DNA of 64,000 nucleotides from contig CM042090.1 of the NCBI GenBank assembly GCA_023512835.1, positions 48,625,321-48,689,320 of the forward strand. Direction: 5' to 3'. The notes under the pieces were generated by a model. It was not told the DNA's origin. It ran no database searches and saw only the letters and a list, made by a program, of their open reading frames with translations. This stretch comes from Taxillus chinensis. Its lineage: Eukaryota; Streptophyta; Magnoliopsida; Santalales; Loranthaceae. Positions 33,273-43,222 of the stretch are shown in pieces (within the stretch, counting starts at the first letter, position 1; every line of letters begins with the position of its first letter). The position numbers and the translations under genes are program-made.

Positions 33273-34382
33273 AGGAGAGCTCCTGGTTGCTGCCGGGCAT
33301 CTTGCGTGGGTGGTCGGTGTCTCGTGGGCGGACGGCGTTCGGCGTGGGAACAGAATATTGCTGTGTTGTTGCATTTTACTTGAGGTAGGGGTTCTGTTTC
33401 TGATAATCCCTCTCTGTCCTAGGGTTCTTAGGTAGAATTCGGTCTATACCTGCTATTATGTATATATAAATCCATATAGGTGTGATCTCCTATATGGATG
33501 TTGGCCTTCAATGGCATTTTGGTGTGATTCTGTTGTTGGGTGGTCAGTGCATGTTATATGTTCGATGAAATACCTATGTGAATATAGCTGGGTGTATATG
33601 CCTATTACATGTTTGATAATATGCCTGTGTGGCTGGACTTGTGATTTTGGTGTATGTATGCATGTTGGGTGTTTGTTCTATTGCCTGAACGGCTGGGTTT
33701 GTGCACTTGTGAACGGGTGCACACCAAGTGTTTGGTTTTATGCTTGAGTGACCGTGGTGTATGTTGTGTGTATGACTCTGGTATCTGGCCTAAAGAGGCG
33801 ATTAAATTACTTTGCCTGAGAGGCGGTTAAATCAGTGGCCTGAAGAGGCGGTTAAATTACTTGCTTGAGATATGGTTTGTTAGCCAGTGTGGCTGGGGCT
33901 GAGGTTATGCCCGCTTGTGTGGAATGCTTTATTTTTCTTAATACTGCCACGTCACTACACCTGTGCACATGCATGTAGCCGCTAGGAGCATGGGAAGGGT
34001 TGGGGAGACTTGATCCCTACTGAGCTGTGGTTGCTCACCCCTCCTACTGTGTTTGCTTGTTTTCCAGGGACTTACAGGCGTTAGGTGGATACACCAAGGT
34101 GGAAGACCATCTTCATTTTATTGTTCACTTCAGTGATGTAATTTCATAATTTATGTAACCCCAAGGGGGCAAATGTACTAAGGGAATTGAATTGTAGTAA
34201 GGAACATGGTTGGTTTGTGAACCTTAAATGTTTGAAATTAAATAAAGATGTGGCTTGTTTGATTTATTGTAATTGTTAGTCTTGTTTGTGTGGCATCCAA
34301 TAATCCAACCCCGTTGCCCTCCATGTGGGTGAATGGGGAGTCACGTACCGGTTTCCCCGAGTCGGAAATCCGGGGCGTGACA
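32561..34382 (+). repeat. 5' LTR of element D
   Basis: The LTR is 1822 bases long. It has two ACGT-centred imperfect palindromes at 33094-33115 and 33131-33152, a TATA box at 33164-33170, (GA)n at about 33227-33268, a tandem zone of AGGCGGTTAAAT-type units at about 33786-33866, and the GAGC/GCTC stem at 34022-34036. It ends GGGGCGTGACA. Confidence 0.9.
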
Positions 34383-34385
34383 GTA

Positions 34386-34397
34386 TGGTATCAGAGC
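34386..34397 (+). other. Primer-binding site (tRNA-iMet type) of element D
   Basis: TGGTATCAGAGC begins three bases after the 5' LTR. Confidence 0.9.
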
Positions 34398-34802
34398 ATG
34401 GTCTAGTTGGCCTAGGGTAGTGGGCGGACCTAGTTATCCTAAGTCCTTTAGAGGAGCCTGGAGGGACATGCCTGATCAACATGGTCCTCTTTGAGCCTCC
34501 AAGGTGTACTTAGGGTAGTCCAGTCTTGTGGTAGGATTTGCATGCATTGGTATTAGGGCACTAGTTGCATTTGCTGTGAATGTGTGCTAAACTGTGGAAA
34601 TTGTGGATAAGATAATATGATTAAGTGTGAAATGTGCAACTCTGATTTGTTTGGCAATGCGTACCGAATTGTGAAATGTGATTGATACAATGTATGTGTG
34701 TAATGTCATGTGATAGTGGAATTGATCAGTGGGGTAGAGGTAGTGACGCGATAGATTATAAATTCGTTTTGACGTTTGTGCTTCTTACTTCATGTAGTAA
34801 GA

Positions 34803-36110
34803 ATGCCGCCGAGGAGAGAGACACGTGCGTCCGGGGTAGTGGCTGATGAGTCATCTGCCCATGAGGGTCCGGGTGCAAGACAGTCCGTTGGAGGGCATGC
34901 GTTGTTGCTGGCACAGCTACGAGAAGGCATCCGGCTGGAAGTACGAGAGCTACGGGAGGGACTCCGGCAGGAGGTTCGGGAGGAGGTGCGCCGTGAGATG
35001 GCAGCACAGCAGGTGCCACCACCACCACCAGTAGGAGAACTGCCTCGTGAGCGTGAGAGTTTGCTGGGTGGTGTACCGACTCGTGCAGAGGATGACGTGG
35101 TGACACGGTTCCGAAAGGAACAACCTCCATGATTCAAGGGGGAAGGTGATCCCGTGGTAGGGCGAGCAGTGGTTGAGGCAGATCGAGCATGTGTTCTCCT
35201 TTCTCCTGCCCTGGGAGGAGGATAAGGTGCAACTGGCCATTCGGCAGCTGGAGGGGGATGCTTTGGAGTGGTGGATGAGTGTCGCGGGGAGCCATGCGGT
35301 GCAACTCATGCTTTGGGAGGAGTTCTTGCAACTCTTCCATGATGAGTTCTTCCCGGAATCAGTGAGATGGCAGAAGAGGGAAGAATTCGGCAGCCTGAAG
35401 CAGGGATCCAGGACGGTACCTGAGTATGAGCGGGAGTTCCGGAGCTTGAGTAGGTTTGCTCCTGAGACTGTGGCAAGGGAGGACCTGAAGGCCCACAAGT
35501 TCACTTTGGGCCTTAGGCCAGCCCTTAGGCAGAGGGTGGCAATTCTACGCTTGAGGACCTATGCTGAGGTTGTGGAGACGGCCCGTATAGCCGAGAGAGA
35601 GCTGGATGATGGGAGGCAGGCCCACCAGGGTCGCCATTGCGAGTGGGCCCGATCGAGATGCAGGGCCCAAGAGGCTCAAGACGGAGGAGAGGGATAGCAG
35701 TTCTTTTCGCAGTCGGGGTCAAACATCTGTGAACCCTAGGAGGTTCACCTTTGGCGGTGGAAGACAGGGTGGTCCATCTGGGGGTCTACCTAGCAGTTAT
35801 CACTGCTGTGGAGAGCAGGGTCACTTCAAGGGGGAGTGCCCCAAGAAGGACTGGCGATGCAACAACTGTGGACGAGAGGGCCATTTGCGCCGGGTTTGCA
35901 GGAGTGGCAACAGGGGAGCGGGGGGCGTGGCATCCAGCGTGAGGAGTGATGCTAGCTTTCGTGCACCAGCTGAGAGACTAGCTCGTCAGTGGCAGGCCAG
36001 CCAGCCAGGATCCAGTCAGACCCGACCTCAGGGGAGGCCAGAGCGACAGCAGGCTGATGCTAGAGGCAGTCAGGGCGGAAGCCACCCAGTGAGTGAGCCG
36101 ACCAGTGGAA
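34803..36110 (+). pseudogene. gag: Element D gag (broken)
   Basis: The ATG at 34803 opens MPPRRETRASG. Frame 3 runs to a TGA at 35130. An extra G at about 35160-35162 then shifts the frame, and the capsid region continues as EQWLRQIEHVFSF, LEGDALEWWMSVAG, FFPESVRWQKREEFGSL and EYEREFRSLSRFAPE (a retrotransposon gag domain). A second shift near 35606-35640 moves to frame 2, which carries two zinc knuckles. The first is degenerate (SSYHCCGEQGHFKGEC, expected first Cys replaced by Tyr). The second, CNNCGREGHLRRVC, is intact. Gag would package the element RNA. Confidence 0.88.
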
Positions 36111-37506
36111 CGGGCCAAGGGAAGGTGTTTGCACTGAATGCGACACCCCAGGAGGAGGCTGAGCTACCACTTTCGCCGGCAGAGGAGGGAGTAGGACCAT
36201 CGGTGGTTAGAGGTACTCTTTTGATCTCCCGCATGCTTGCTTCTGTTCTCTTCGATACGGGTGCATCACGTTCTTTTATTGCTAAGCTTATAGTTGAGGG
36301 CTTGGGGTTAACGTGTGTCGAGGCGGAGAGGCCCTTAGTTGTAGAGTCTCCGGTGGGAGGTATGATTGAGGTGCGACACGTTTGCCGCGATTGTGTGTTA
36401 ACCATGGGTGATGTGGAACTGAGCTTCGACTTGCATGTAATGCCTTTGAGGACGTTTGACCTGATCTTGGGTATGGATTGGCTTATGGCTTTCCAGGCCA
36501 AGATAGATTGTTATCGGCGGTGTGTATCCTTCGTGACACCTGCAGGGACCTCTTGCACCCTGCAGGGGGAGTGGGATTGTGAGGCCAGTCGGGCTGGGCC
36601 AGTGTTAGACCAGTGGGGTGCCATTACCCACAGGTTGGCAGCCCTGACCTTTGCTGAGGAGGGGAAAGTGGAAAAGAGAGTGTGTCCAGCAGTTGTTGAC
36701 TAATTTCAGGATGTCTTTCCTGACCAGTTGAGGAGTTTACCTCCTAAGAGGAGTGTAGAGTTCACCATTGAGTTGGTACCGGGGACTGGTCCAATCTCCC
36801 AAGTAGCATATCGTATGGGGCCAGCCAAGCTGAGGGAGATTCAGCGACAGATAGAGGAGTTGGTGGACCAGGGGTATATTTGACCGAGTACCTCACCTTG
36901 GGGTGCTCCGGTGCTCTTTGCAAAGAAGGCCGATGGCACGCTACGCCTTTGCATCGACTATAGGAAGTTGAATTTGGTGACTGTGAAGAACAAGTATCCG
37001 TTGCCTCGGATCGATGACCTGTTTGACCAGTTGAGTGGAGCCCGGTGGTTTTCCAAGATAGATCTACGATCGGGGTATCACCAGTTAAGGGTTAGGGAGG
37101 AGGACATCCCTAAGACGGCTTTTCGGTGCAGGTATGGGCACTATGAGTGGGTAGTGATGCCTTTCGGGCTCACTAATGCACCGACAGTATTTATGCATTT
37201 GATGAATCAGGTCTTCGCCCCATATCTGGATTCCTTTGTGGTGGTGTTTATTGACGATATCTTGGTGTATTCCAAGACGGAGAGGGAGCATGTGGAGCAT
37301 TTGGCAACAATGTTGTAAACCTTGCGGGACCAGCAGTTGTTTGCTAAGTTTAGCAAATGTGAGTTTTGGATGCAGGAGGTCCATTTTCTTGGCCACGTAG
37401 TGTCAGCTGAAGGGGTTAGAGTGGACCCAGCCAAGATTGAGGCGGTGTCATCATGGGAAAGGCCAACCAATGTCTTCGAGATTCGCAGTTTCCTTGGCTT
37501 GGCAGG
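36111..37506 (+). pseudogene. pol: Element D pol: protease and truncated reverse transcriptase
   Basis: The frame is continuous with the zinc-knuckle part of gag (frame 2). The aspartic protease motif is VLFDTGASRSFIA (about 36244), followed by DLILGMDWLMAFQAKIDC. After a TAA at 36701 the reverse transcriptase starts: [29 protein letters not shown] motif [25 protein letters not shown] and the active site [12 protein letters not shown]. Further stops are at about 36881 and 37316. The tail [18 protein letters not shown] runs to FLGLAG at 37506, where the sequence switches to LTR. RNase H and integrase are absent. Confidence 0.9.
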
Positions 37507-38548
37507 GGTTCTGTTTCTGCTAATCCCTCTCTGTCCTAGGGTTCTTGGGTAGAATTCGGTCTATACCTGCTATTATGTATATATAAATCCATATAGGTGT
37601 GATCTCCTATATGGATGTTGGCCTTCAATGGCATTTTGGTGTGATTCTGTTGTTGGGTGGTCACTGCATGTTATATGTTCGATGAAATGCCTGTGTGAAT
37701 ATAGCTGGGTGTATATGCCTATTACATGTTTGATAATATGCCTGTGTGGCTGGACTTGTGATTTTGGTGTATGTATGCATGCTGGGTGTTTGTTCTATTG
37801 CCTGAACGGCTGGGTTTGTGCACTTGTGAACGGGTGCACACCAAGTGTTTGGTTTTATGCTTGAGTGACCGTGGTGTATGTTGTGTGTATGACTGTGGTA
37901 TCTGGCCTGAAGAGGCGGTTAAATTACTTTGCCTGAGAGGCGGTTAAACCAGTGGCCTGAAGAGGCGGTTAAATTACTTTGCTTGAGAGGCGGTTAAATC
38001 AGTGGCCTGAAGAGGCGGTTAAATTACTTGCTTGAGATGTGGTTTATTAGCCAGTGTGGCTGGGGCTGAGGCTACGCCCGCTTGTGTGGAATGCTTTATT
38101 TTTCTTAATACTGCCATGTCACTACACCTGTGCACATGCATGTAGCCGCTAGGAGCATGAGAAGGGTTGGGGAGACTTGATCCCTATTGAGCTGTGGTTG
38201 CTCACCCCTCATACTGTGTTTGCTTGTTTTCCAGGGACTTACAGGCGTTAGGTGGATACACCAAGGTGGAAGACCATCTTCATTTTATTGTTCACTTCAG
38301 TGATGTAATTTCATAATTTATGTAACCCCAAGGGGGGAAATGTACTAAGGGAATTGAATTGTAGTAAGGAACATGGTTGGTTTGTGAACCTTAAATGTTT
38401 GAAATTAAATAAAGATGTGGCTTGTTTGATTTATTGTAATTGTTAGTCTTGTTTGTGTGGCATCCAGTAATCCAACCCCGTTGCCTCCGTGTGGGTGAAT
38501 GGGGAGTCACGTACCGGTTTCCCCGAGTCGGAAATCCGGGGCGTGACA
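37507..38548 (+). repeat. Truncated 3' LTR of element D
   Basis: It corresponds to 33390-34382 of the 5' LTR and starts in the middle at GGTTCTGTTTCTG. The tandem zone at about 37896-38035 has one more 52-base double unit than the 5' LTR. The GAGC/GCTC stem and the GGGGCGTGACA end are preserved. Confidence 0.9.
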
Positions 38549-38798
38549 CTAGTGTGCGAGTGTATTGTAAACAGAGTGTTAGAGAGTTGTTAGTAGATCA
38601 AAAGGCTCCTTAAGCTTTAATCTACTTTCATTTTGTTGTACTTATCATTTTGATAATAAAACACAATACTTCCACTATCTGGTCATTTTCTGCATTGATT
38701 CTATCTCTTAACCAGATAGGTGTTGTGCCAAAGAGTGAGAACAAGAGTTTCGATAAGAGCCTATTCACCCCCCCCCTTTAGGCTTCAAGGGCCCAACA
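38549..38798 (+). repeat. Sirevirus 3' LTR, right part
   Basis: This is the continuation of the LTR interrupted at 32560. It matches 21177-21428 and ends GGGCCCAACA, followed by the target duplication GTTAG. Confidence 0.92.
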
Positions 38799-38803
38799 GT
38801 TAG

Positions 38804-39560
38804 TCACCTAAAAAAATAGTCTACATTACCAAAGCTGGGTCCGGGAGTTGGTTACACGTAGGGAAGGGCAAGCAACCCCACAATGCCCTCCCAGTACTTA
38901 TCTTAGAAATTTGGAGGTTTCTAATTTGTTTTAATTTTTGCTTCAATTTCACTTATCTACAATTAATTTTATTTTCATGGACTTAGAGTTTCTACTTTTT
39001 ATTTTTCTAAATTATTTGTTAAAATTGAATTAAATCAAATTGCTTAAAATGTCTAAGAGTGATCCTAAAAATTGAGGTATTTACAAACCAAAGAATAATC
39101 CTAAATAAGTCTTAAAATTTATTTAACGAATCCTAAAAGAATTTCTAAAAATGCTAAGAATGTAGAAAGAGAAAAATGTTTAGTAAATACAAGAAAACTT
39201 TTTGATTATTTTTATTATTATTTTTTTATGAAAGTTTTTTTGAAATAAAAGTTTTTCTTTTTCTTTATTTGTTTGTTTGTTTTTTTAAATAATAACAAAA
39301 CCATTTTAAAAAAATACAAATAAAAGTGTAGTGTGTGAAAGTGACATCCAAAAAATAAATCTTCCTCTTTTTTTCCTCTTTTTTTTTCTTTTTTTCTCTC
39401 TTTTTTCACTATTTTTTGATTATTTACAAATTACATGAAGAGAGGTCTCAAGACCTTATTATAACCATAAAGTAACAACAAAAAAACAAAAACAAAAAAA
39501 ACAAAACAAAAGCTTCCTGCAAAACAATGGTTAGCAAGACTACACAGCAACCAGGGTAAC
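38804..39560 (+). other. Second half of Tat/Ogre-like leader, then AT-rich sequence
   Basis: Bases 38804-38905 continue the leader fragment broken at 20322, including GGGTCCGGGAGTTGGTTACA. Beyond that the sequence is AT-rich with runs of T near 39220-39280 and 39360-39400. No domain was recognised. Confidence 0.55.
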
Positions 39561-39575
39561 AACAACAACAACAAC

Positions 39576-39617
<42 letters not shown>

Positions 39618-39618
39618 G
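39561..39618 (+). repeat. (AAC)n(AAT)n microsatellite
   Basis: About 6 AAC units are followed by about 13 AAT units. The long leucine-rich frame on the opposite strand is produced by this repeat. Confidence 0.92.
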
Positions 39619-40227
39619 AAAACAATAATCAACTTAAAACCTAATCAACACTACCAAGGACAATCATTAAAAAAAGCTCATTCACCGCTAGGCGATTGTG
39701 GCTTAGGGTCTCGCCAAACTGGCTCTAAGCCAAAGAAAAGAACTCAAATCCTTCCTCACACTTGCATATGCAGAACGTAAAATGTTATATATAACCACAC
39801 AACCAGACCATATCAATCATAAATCAAATTGAACAAAAACCCATAGCCTATCAGTGTCCACTACACCAAGAGAAAGGCCTATACCAAAGAAGAACCCCTC
39901 AAGTCTTCCCGATAGTATGGGCAAATGCTAGGACTCCAAACATATATTCTACGCAGGACACAAAAAAATAGAACTTCTAAACAGATGAAAAAAACCCTCA
40001 CCCACCACTTAGCCGACCATGGCCTTAGTGTCTACAATACCGTTCACCAAACTAGCACTACAACAAAGAAGAGAAATGGAGAGAAAAGAACTTGAATCCC
40101 TCCTCATCACTAGCATAATGTGGCTATGATATTCAAATAAACACAGATTAAAACATATGCAGAACACAATTCCACGACACAGATTCTACCCCAAATGGAA
40201 TAACAAACAAATCTCAATAATAATATC
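39619..40227. other. Unassigned intergenic sequence
   Basis: Two similar stretches mention the same short words (ACTCAAATCCTTCCTCA near 39749 and CTTGAATCCCTCCTCA near 40091), suggesting an old local duplication. No coding domain, RNA gene or transposon end was recognised. Confidence 0.4.
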
Positions 40228-40690
40228 TGTTGGATCAAACCAAAATTTGGATGATGCGGATAAAACCCTATGTAATTTGATTTGAGACCTTGTATGTTTA
40301 TTCTTAGTTGTTGTAGAAGATACAACTTTAATTCGGACCTTCACTCGTGAGAGCAAAGTTAAGGATATGATACATAATCCTGATCCGGACTAGCGTGAGT
40401 GTCGTCAAACACTTGGTAAATAACTAAGTCTTCATATGAAACAAGGATCACTCGTGTGGACTACACACTTAAAGTTACGGACTAAGGAATTCATGTTTTA
40501 TACTTAAATGGACTAAGTTAAATAGATGCAGAATAAGAATCTTAGTCTATATCTCGCACAGAGTAAGAGAGAACTGTCGCGGAATAAAAAGCTAAGTCTT
40601 CCACTCAAGCGGAATAACAAGAAGACACGGAGTAAAGAATCCGAGTCTATCATTCATGCGGAGTAAGGAATGACTTGTGCGGAATAAGGA
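40228..40690 (+). mobile_element. Sirevirus-type LTR, left part, interrupted by element A
   Basis: The segment starts TGTTGGATCAAACC and follows the other Sirevirus LTRs for 463 bases. It is cut after AAGGA and resumes at 63561. No internal region is seen inside the window, so it is either a solo LTR or the 5' LTR of an element that leaves the window. Confidence 0.9.
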
Positions 40691-42805
40691 TGTAAAGACC
40701 CGTATTTGGGTAGGGATGAGAGATAGTCTTTCTCTGTTGATAAAAAACATCTAGACAATATTGTCTTCGTCAATGTGAGCATTCTGACTGTAATTGGGCC
40801 CAATTTCGGGTCGGGCCTCCGAGTGGCCCGATTGTTGACTTTCTTAGGGTTTATTGGTTGACCTTGCGTTTGAGTGTTCAATTGGGTTGGAAAATATCTG
40901 GATAGTGATATGCTCATCATTTTGAGCGTTTTGACTGTACTTAAGCTCAATTTGGAGTTCGTGACCTTGGGAGGTCAATTAATATTTTTGGGATTTATTA
41001 ATAAAAGAAAATATAGAAATATAAATAGGATGAGAGTAAGAGCTTCCATGTTACGTTTCATTGTTTGTGCGTTGGAGAGCTGAGAGAGAAAGAGAGAGAA
41101 GCTTGAAGCCTTCGCTATGGGGCATTTTAAGCTTGTTCGATTATCAAGAATCATTCCAGGTAGGTGTTCCATTGATTCTTCACCCTTTCTTTGTTGTTTC
41201 ATTGGATTAACAGAATTAGATGAAATCATGAAAATTCGTGATGAACCCTAGGAACTGGGGAAAAATGGAAATTGAGCATGAAACCTAGATGATTTAGGTT
41301 GTTTGGTAGCCTAATGTGGCTAGATGATGTTAGAAACCATTAATAGGGATGAATTGATGCTTAGAAAGGAGGATTTAATGGGTATAATTGGGTTAAAAGA
41401 CAAAACTAGGAAGAATGCAGTTGACAGATCGCGACTGGAGTTTTGCTCGATACTGTAGCATCGAGCAGAGTCTCGAGCAGAGGCCTCGAGCAGAGAGCGT
41501 CGAGCAGAATATAACGTCGAGCAGGTGTCTCGAGCAGAGGATTCGTGCAGGGAGCGTCGAGCAGAATGTAGCATCGAGCGGCGATTTGAAGCGAGTGTCT
41601 CGAGCGATTAAGCAAAGATGCTTTCGCTTGATTGGACTAGACCATTTACATTGTAAACCATTATGCCTAAGTATAATACTTAAGTTACAATATAAATAAC
41701 GAAATGCCCCCATTTGGATTCAAAGCAAAATATTGGAAAAATAAATTCCCACTCCTTCAAAATGTGAAAATTGGGATATAGTGCAAAATCTCGAAAAAAT
41801 CCAGTTTTTCGTAGAGGAGAATTTTTGGAAAGTGGCTTAGACATCTTAGAAAAATCCCCAAAAATCAAATTATCTTAATTATGATATGGAGACCCAATGG
41901 CAGGACTTTTTATTTCAAGAAAACAACTTCTATGGGTATCGCCTTCCTTGGTCAAGGAATGATGATCAATTTGTGAAGACTGGCTTCAGTTAAAAAGGGA
42001 GTATGGTGAACCTTAATGCGATATTGATGTTGGTATGTTGGTTTGAGGAATTGGGGCTTGGGCTCTATGACTTGTTGGGTTCTCACCGTGAGGCTAAGGC
42101 CTGTGTTGAGCCGTTGAGCTCGTGAGCCATTAAGCTCGTGGAGCTAGGGCTGAGTGCCCTGAGCTGAGATTTCATTGAGGATTGTGTTGAGCCGTTGAGC
42201 TTGTGGAGGTAGGGTTGAGTGCCCTGAGCTGAGATCCCGTGGAGGATCGTGGACAAGCTGTCATATGTGGGCAGGCTGGGTCCTGATGTTTGTTTGCAGG
42301 TTGTGTCCTGATGATTGTGTACACTACACAGTACACGAGTACACTAAGCATATAGTATAGACTTATATGTTTGCATGAGGTGGAGTTTTGGGGTCACCTA
42401 CTGAGCTTGTCGCTCATCCCTACTTCTTGTTTACCTTTTTTGGGTGTGACCCAAGACTAGTGGAGGACTTTCTTACAGGAGGATGTGCCCACTACTCTGA
42501 TGTATGATATAGTTGTTTTCTGTATTATTTTGTGTGATATCCTGGACAAGGGTTCGTGGATAGTTGTATTATGCACTGTTGATCATATGATACTTGTATG
42601 ACTATTTGACATACTGTATGCATGTTGATGTATGGGAAAGTATAGGATTACCCTTGATGTATGACTGTACAGGGTTGCATATTTGAGACAGCACCCGCGG
42701 TGCAGTCTCTATTGGTGCTAGTCACCTACCCCTTGACCTTTCGGGTGCGGGTAGGGGGAAGTCATGTTCCTGGTTTGAAGTACCTTGGAATTTGAGGGCA
42801 TGACA
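40691..42805 (+). repeat. 5' LTR of element A
   Basis: The LTR is 2115 bases long. It has a GAGA-rich tract at about 41080-41100 downstream of an ATAAATATAAATA stretch, a TCGAGCAG repeat zone at about 41415-41610, a roughly 75-base tandem duplication at about 42103-42245, and the GAGC/GCTC stem at 42403-42415. It ends GGGCATGACA. Confidence 0.9.
41415..41610 (+). repeat. TCGAGCAG-type short-repeat zone in the element A 5' LTR
   Basis: Words of the form TCGAGCAGAG or TCGAGCAGA recur about ten times at irregular intervals. The 3' LTR of the same element has only a short version at about 48960-49000. Confidence 0.88.
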
Positions 42806-42808
42806 AGT

Positions 42809-42820
42809 TGGTATCAAAGC
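42809..42820 (+). other. Primer-binding site of element A (one base changed)
   Basis: TGGTATCAAAGC lies four bases after the 5' LTR and differs from the usual tRNA-iMet complement by one G-to-A change. Confidence 0.85.
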
Positions 42821-43222
42821 ATGGTCTAGCGGACCTAGGTTAGTGAGGGATGGTTAATTGATTTCATGTGACTGGAAAACTGTAGGGAGGGCACCTGATC
42901 AACGCAGTCCTTACATGTATTCTAGGTTATGTTGGTGTTAGTTAGATCATCCTAGGAGCATATGTAGAAATGGATGGATCTTTAGTGGTATGATTGTGTG
43001 CATATAGGGCATTAGATTGTCTTTGTGTGTGATGTGATTACATTTGGTGCCTGAATGGCATGTGGCTGTGAGAGCCCTGAGGGGTGACACGATGCTATAT
43101 GCATGGTTGTGGACCTACGGGTCATGTGGTGAGAACCTACGAGTTGATTTGTGCCTTTGATGGCTATTTGTGTAAGCAGTGCTAGTATTGATTGTTTGTT
43201 TTTTATTGTTGTGGCCAGTGTG

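Larger units (their letters stand above)
32561..38548 (+). mobile_element. Tekay-type gypsy element D nested in the Sirevirus 3' LTR, with internal deletion
   Basis: The LTR starts TGTAATGACACG at 32561 and the element ends GGGGCGTGACA at 38548. The flanks share CTAG, or CTAGT if the first T is counted as host, giving a four- or five-base duplication. The host LTR reads on smoothly from 32560 to 38549. The element has a full 5' LTR, a PBS, gag, protease and reverse transcriptase, but pol stops at 37506 and jumps into the middle of the 3' LTR. RNase H, integrase, the polypurine tract and the first roughly 825 bases of the 3' LTR are therefore missing. Confidence 0.92.
20323..38798 (+). mobile_element. 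Complete Sirevirus-type Ty1/copia retrotransposon with a nested gypsy element
   Basis: Two LTRs with the same termini, a tRNA-iMet primer-binding site, gag, pol in the order PR-INT-RT-RNase H, several polypurine tracts and an extra long reading frame are present. The perfect five-base duplication GTTAG at 20318-20322 and 38799-38803 fixes both ends. Without the nested element at 32561-38548 the unit is about 12.5 kb. The large size, zinc-knuckle gag with a coiled-coil extension, multiple polypurine tracts and post-pol coding region are Sirevirus traits. Genes are broken mainly by in-frame stops, so the copy cannot move by itself. Confidence 0.93.

Noticed and set aside
34756..35504. Long minus-strand frames opposite element D gag
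   Set aside because: They are antisense to a recognisable gag with zinc knuckles downstream and contain no domain of their own.
34803..37506. Possible endogenous pararetrovirus (caulimovirus)
   Set aside because: The element has two LTR remnants, a PBS, a gypsy gag and a target duplication, and no movement protein. It is a Ty3/gypsy retrotransposon.
39431..39625. Poly-leucine protein on the minus strand
   Set aside because: It is the translation of the (AAC)n(AAT)n microsatellite.
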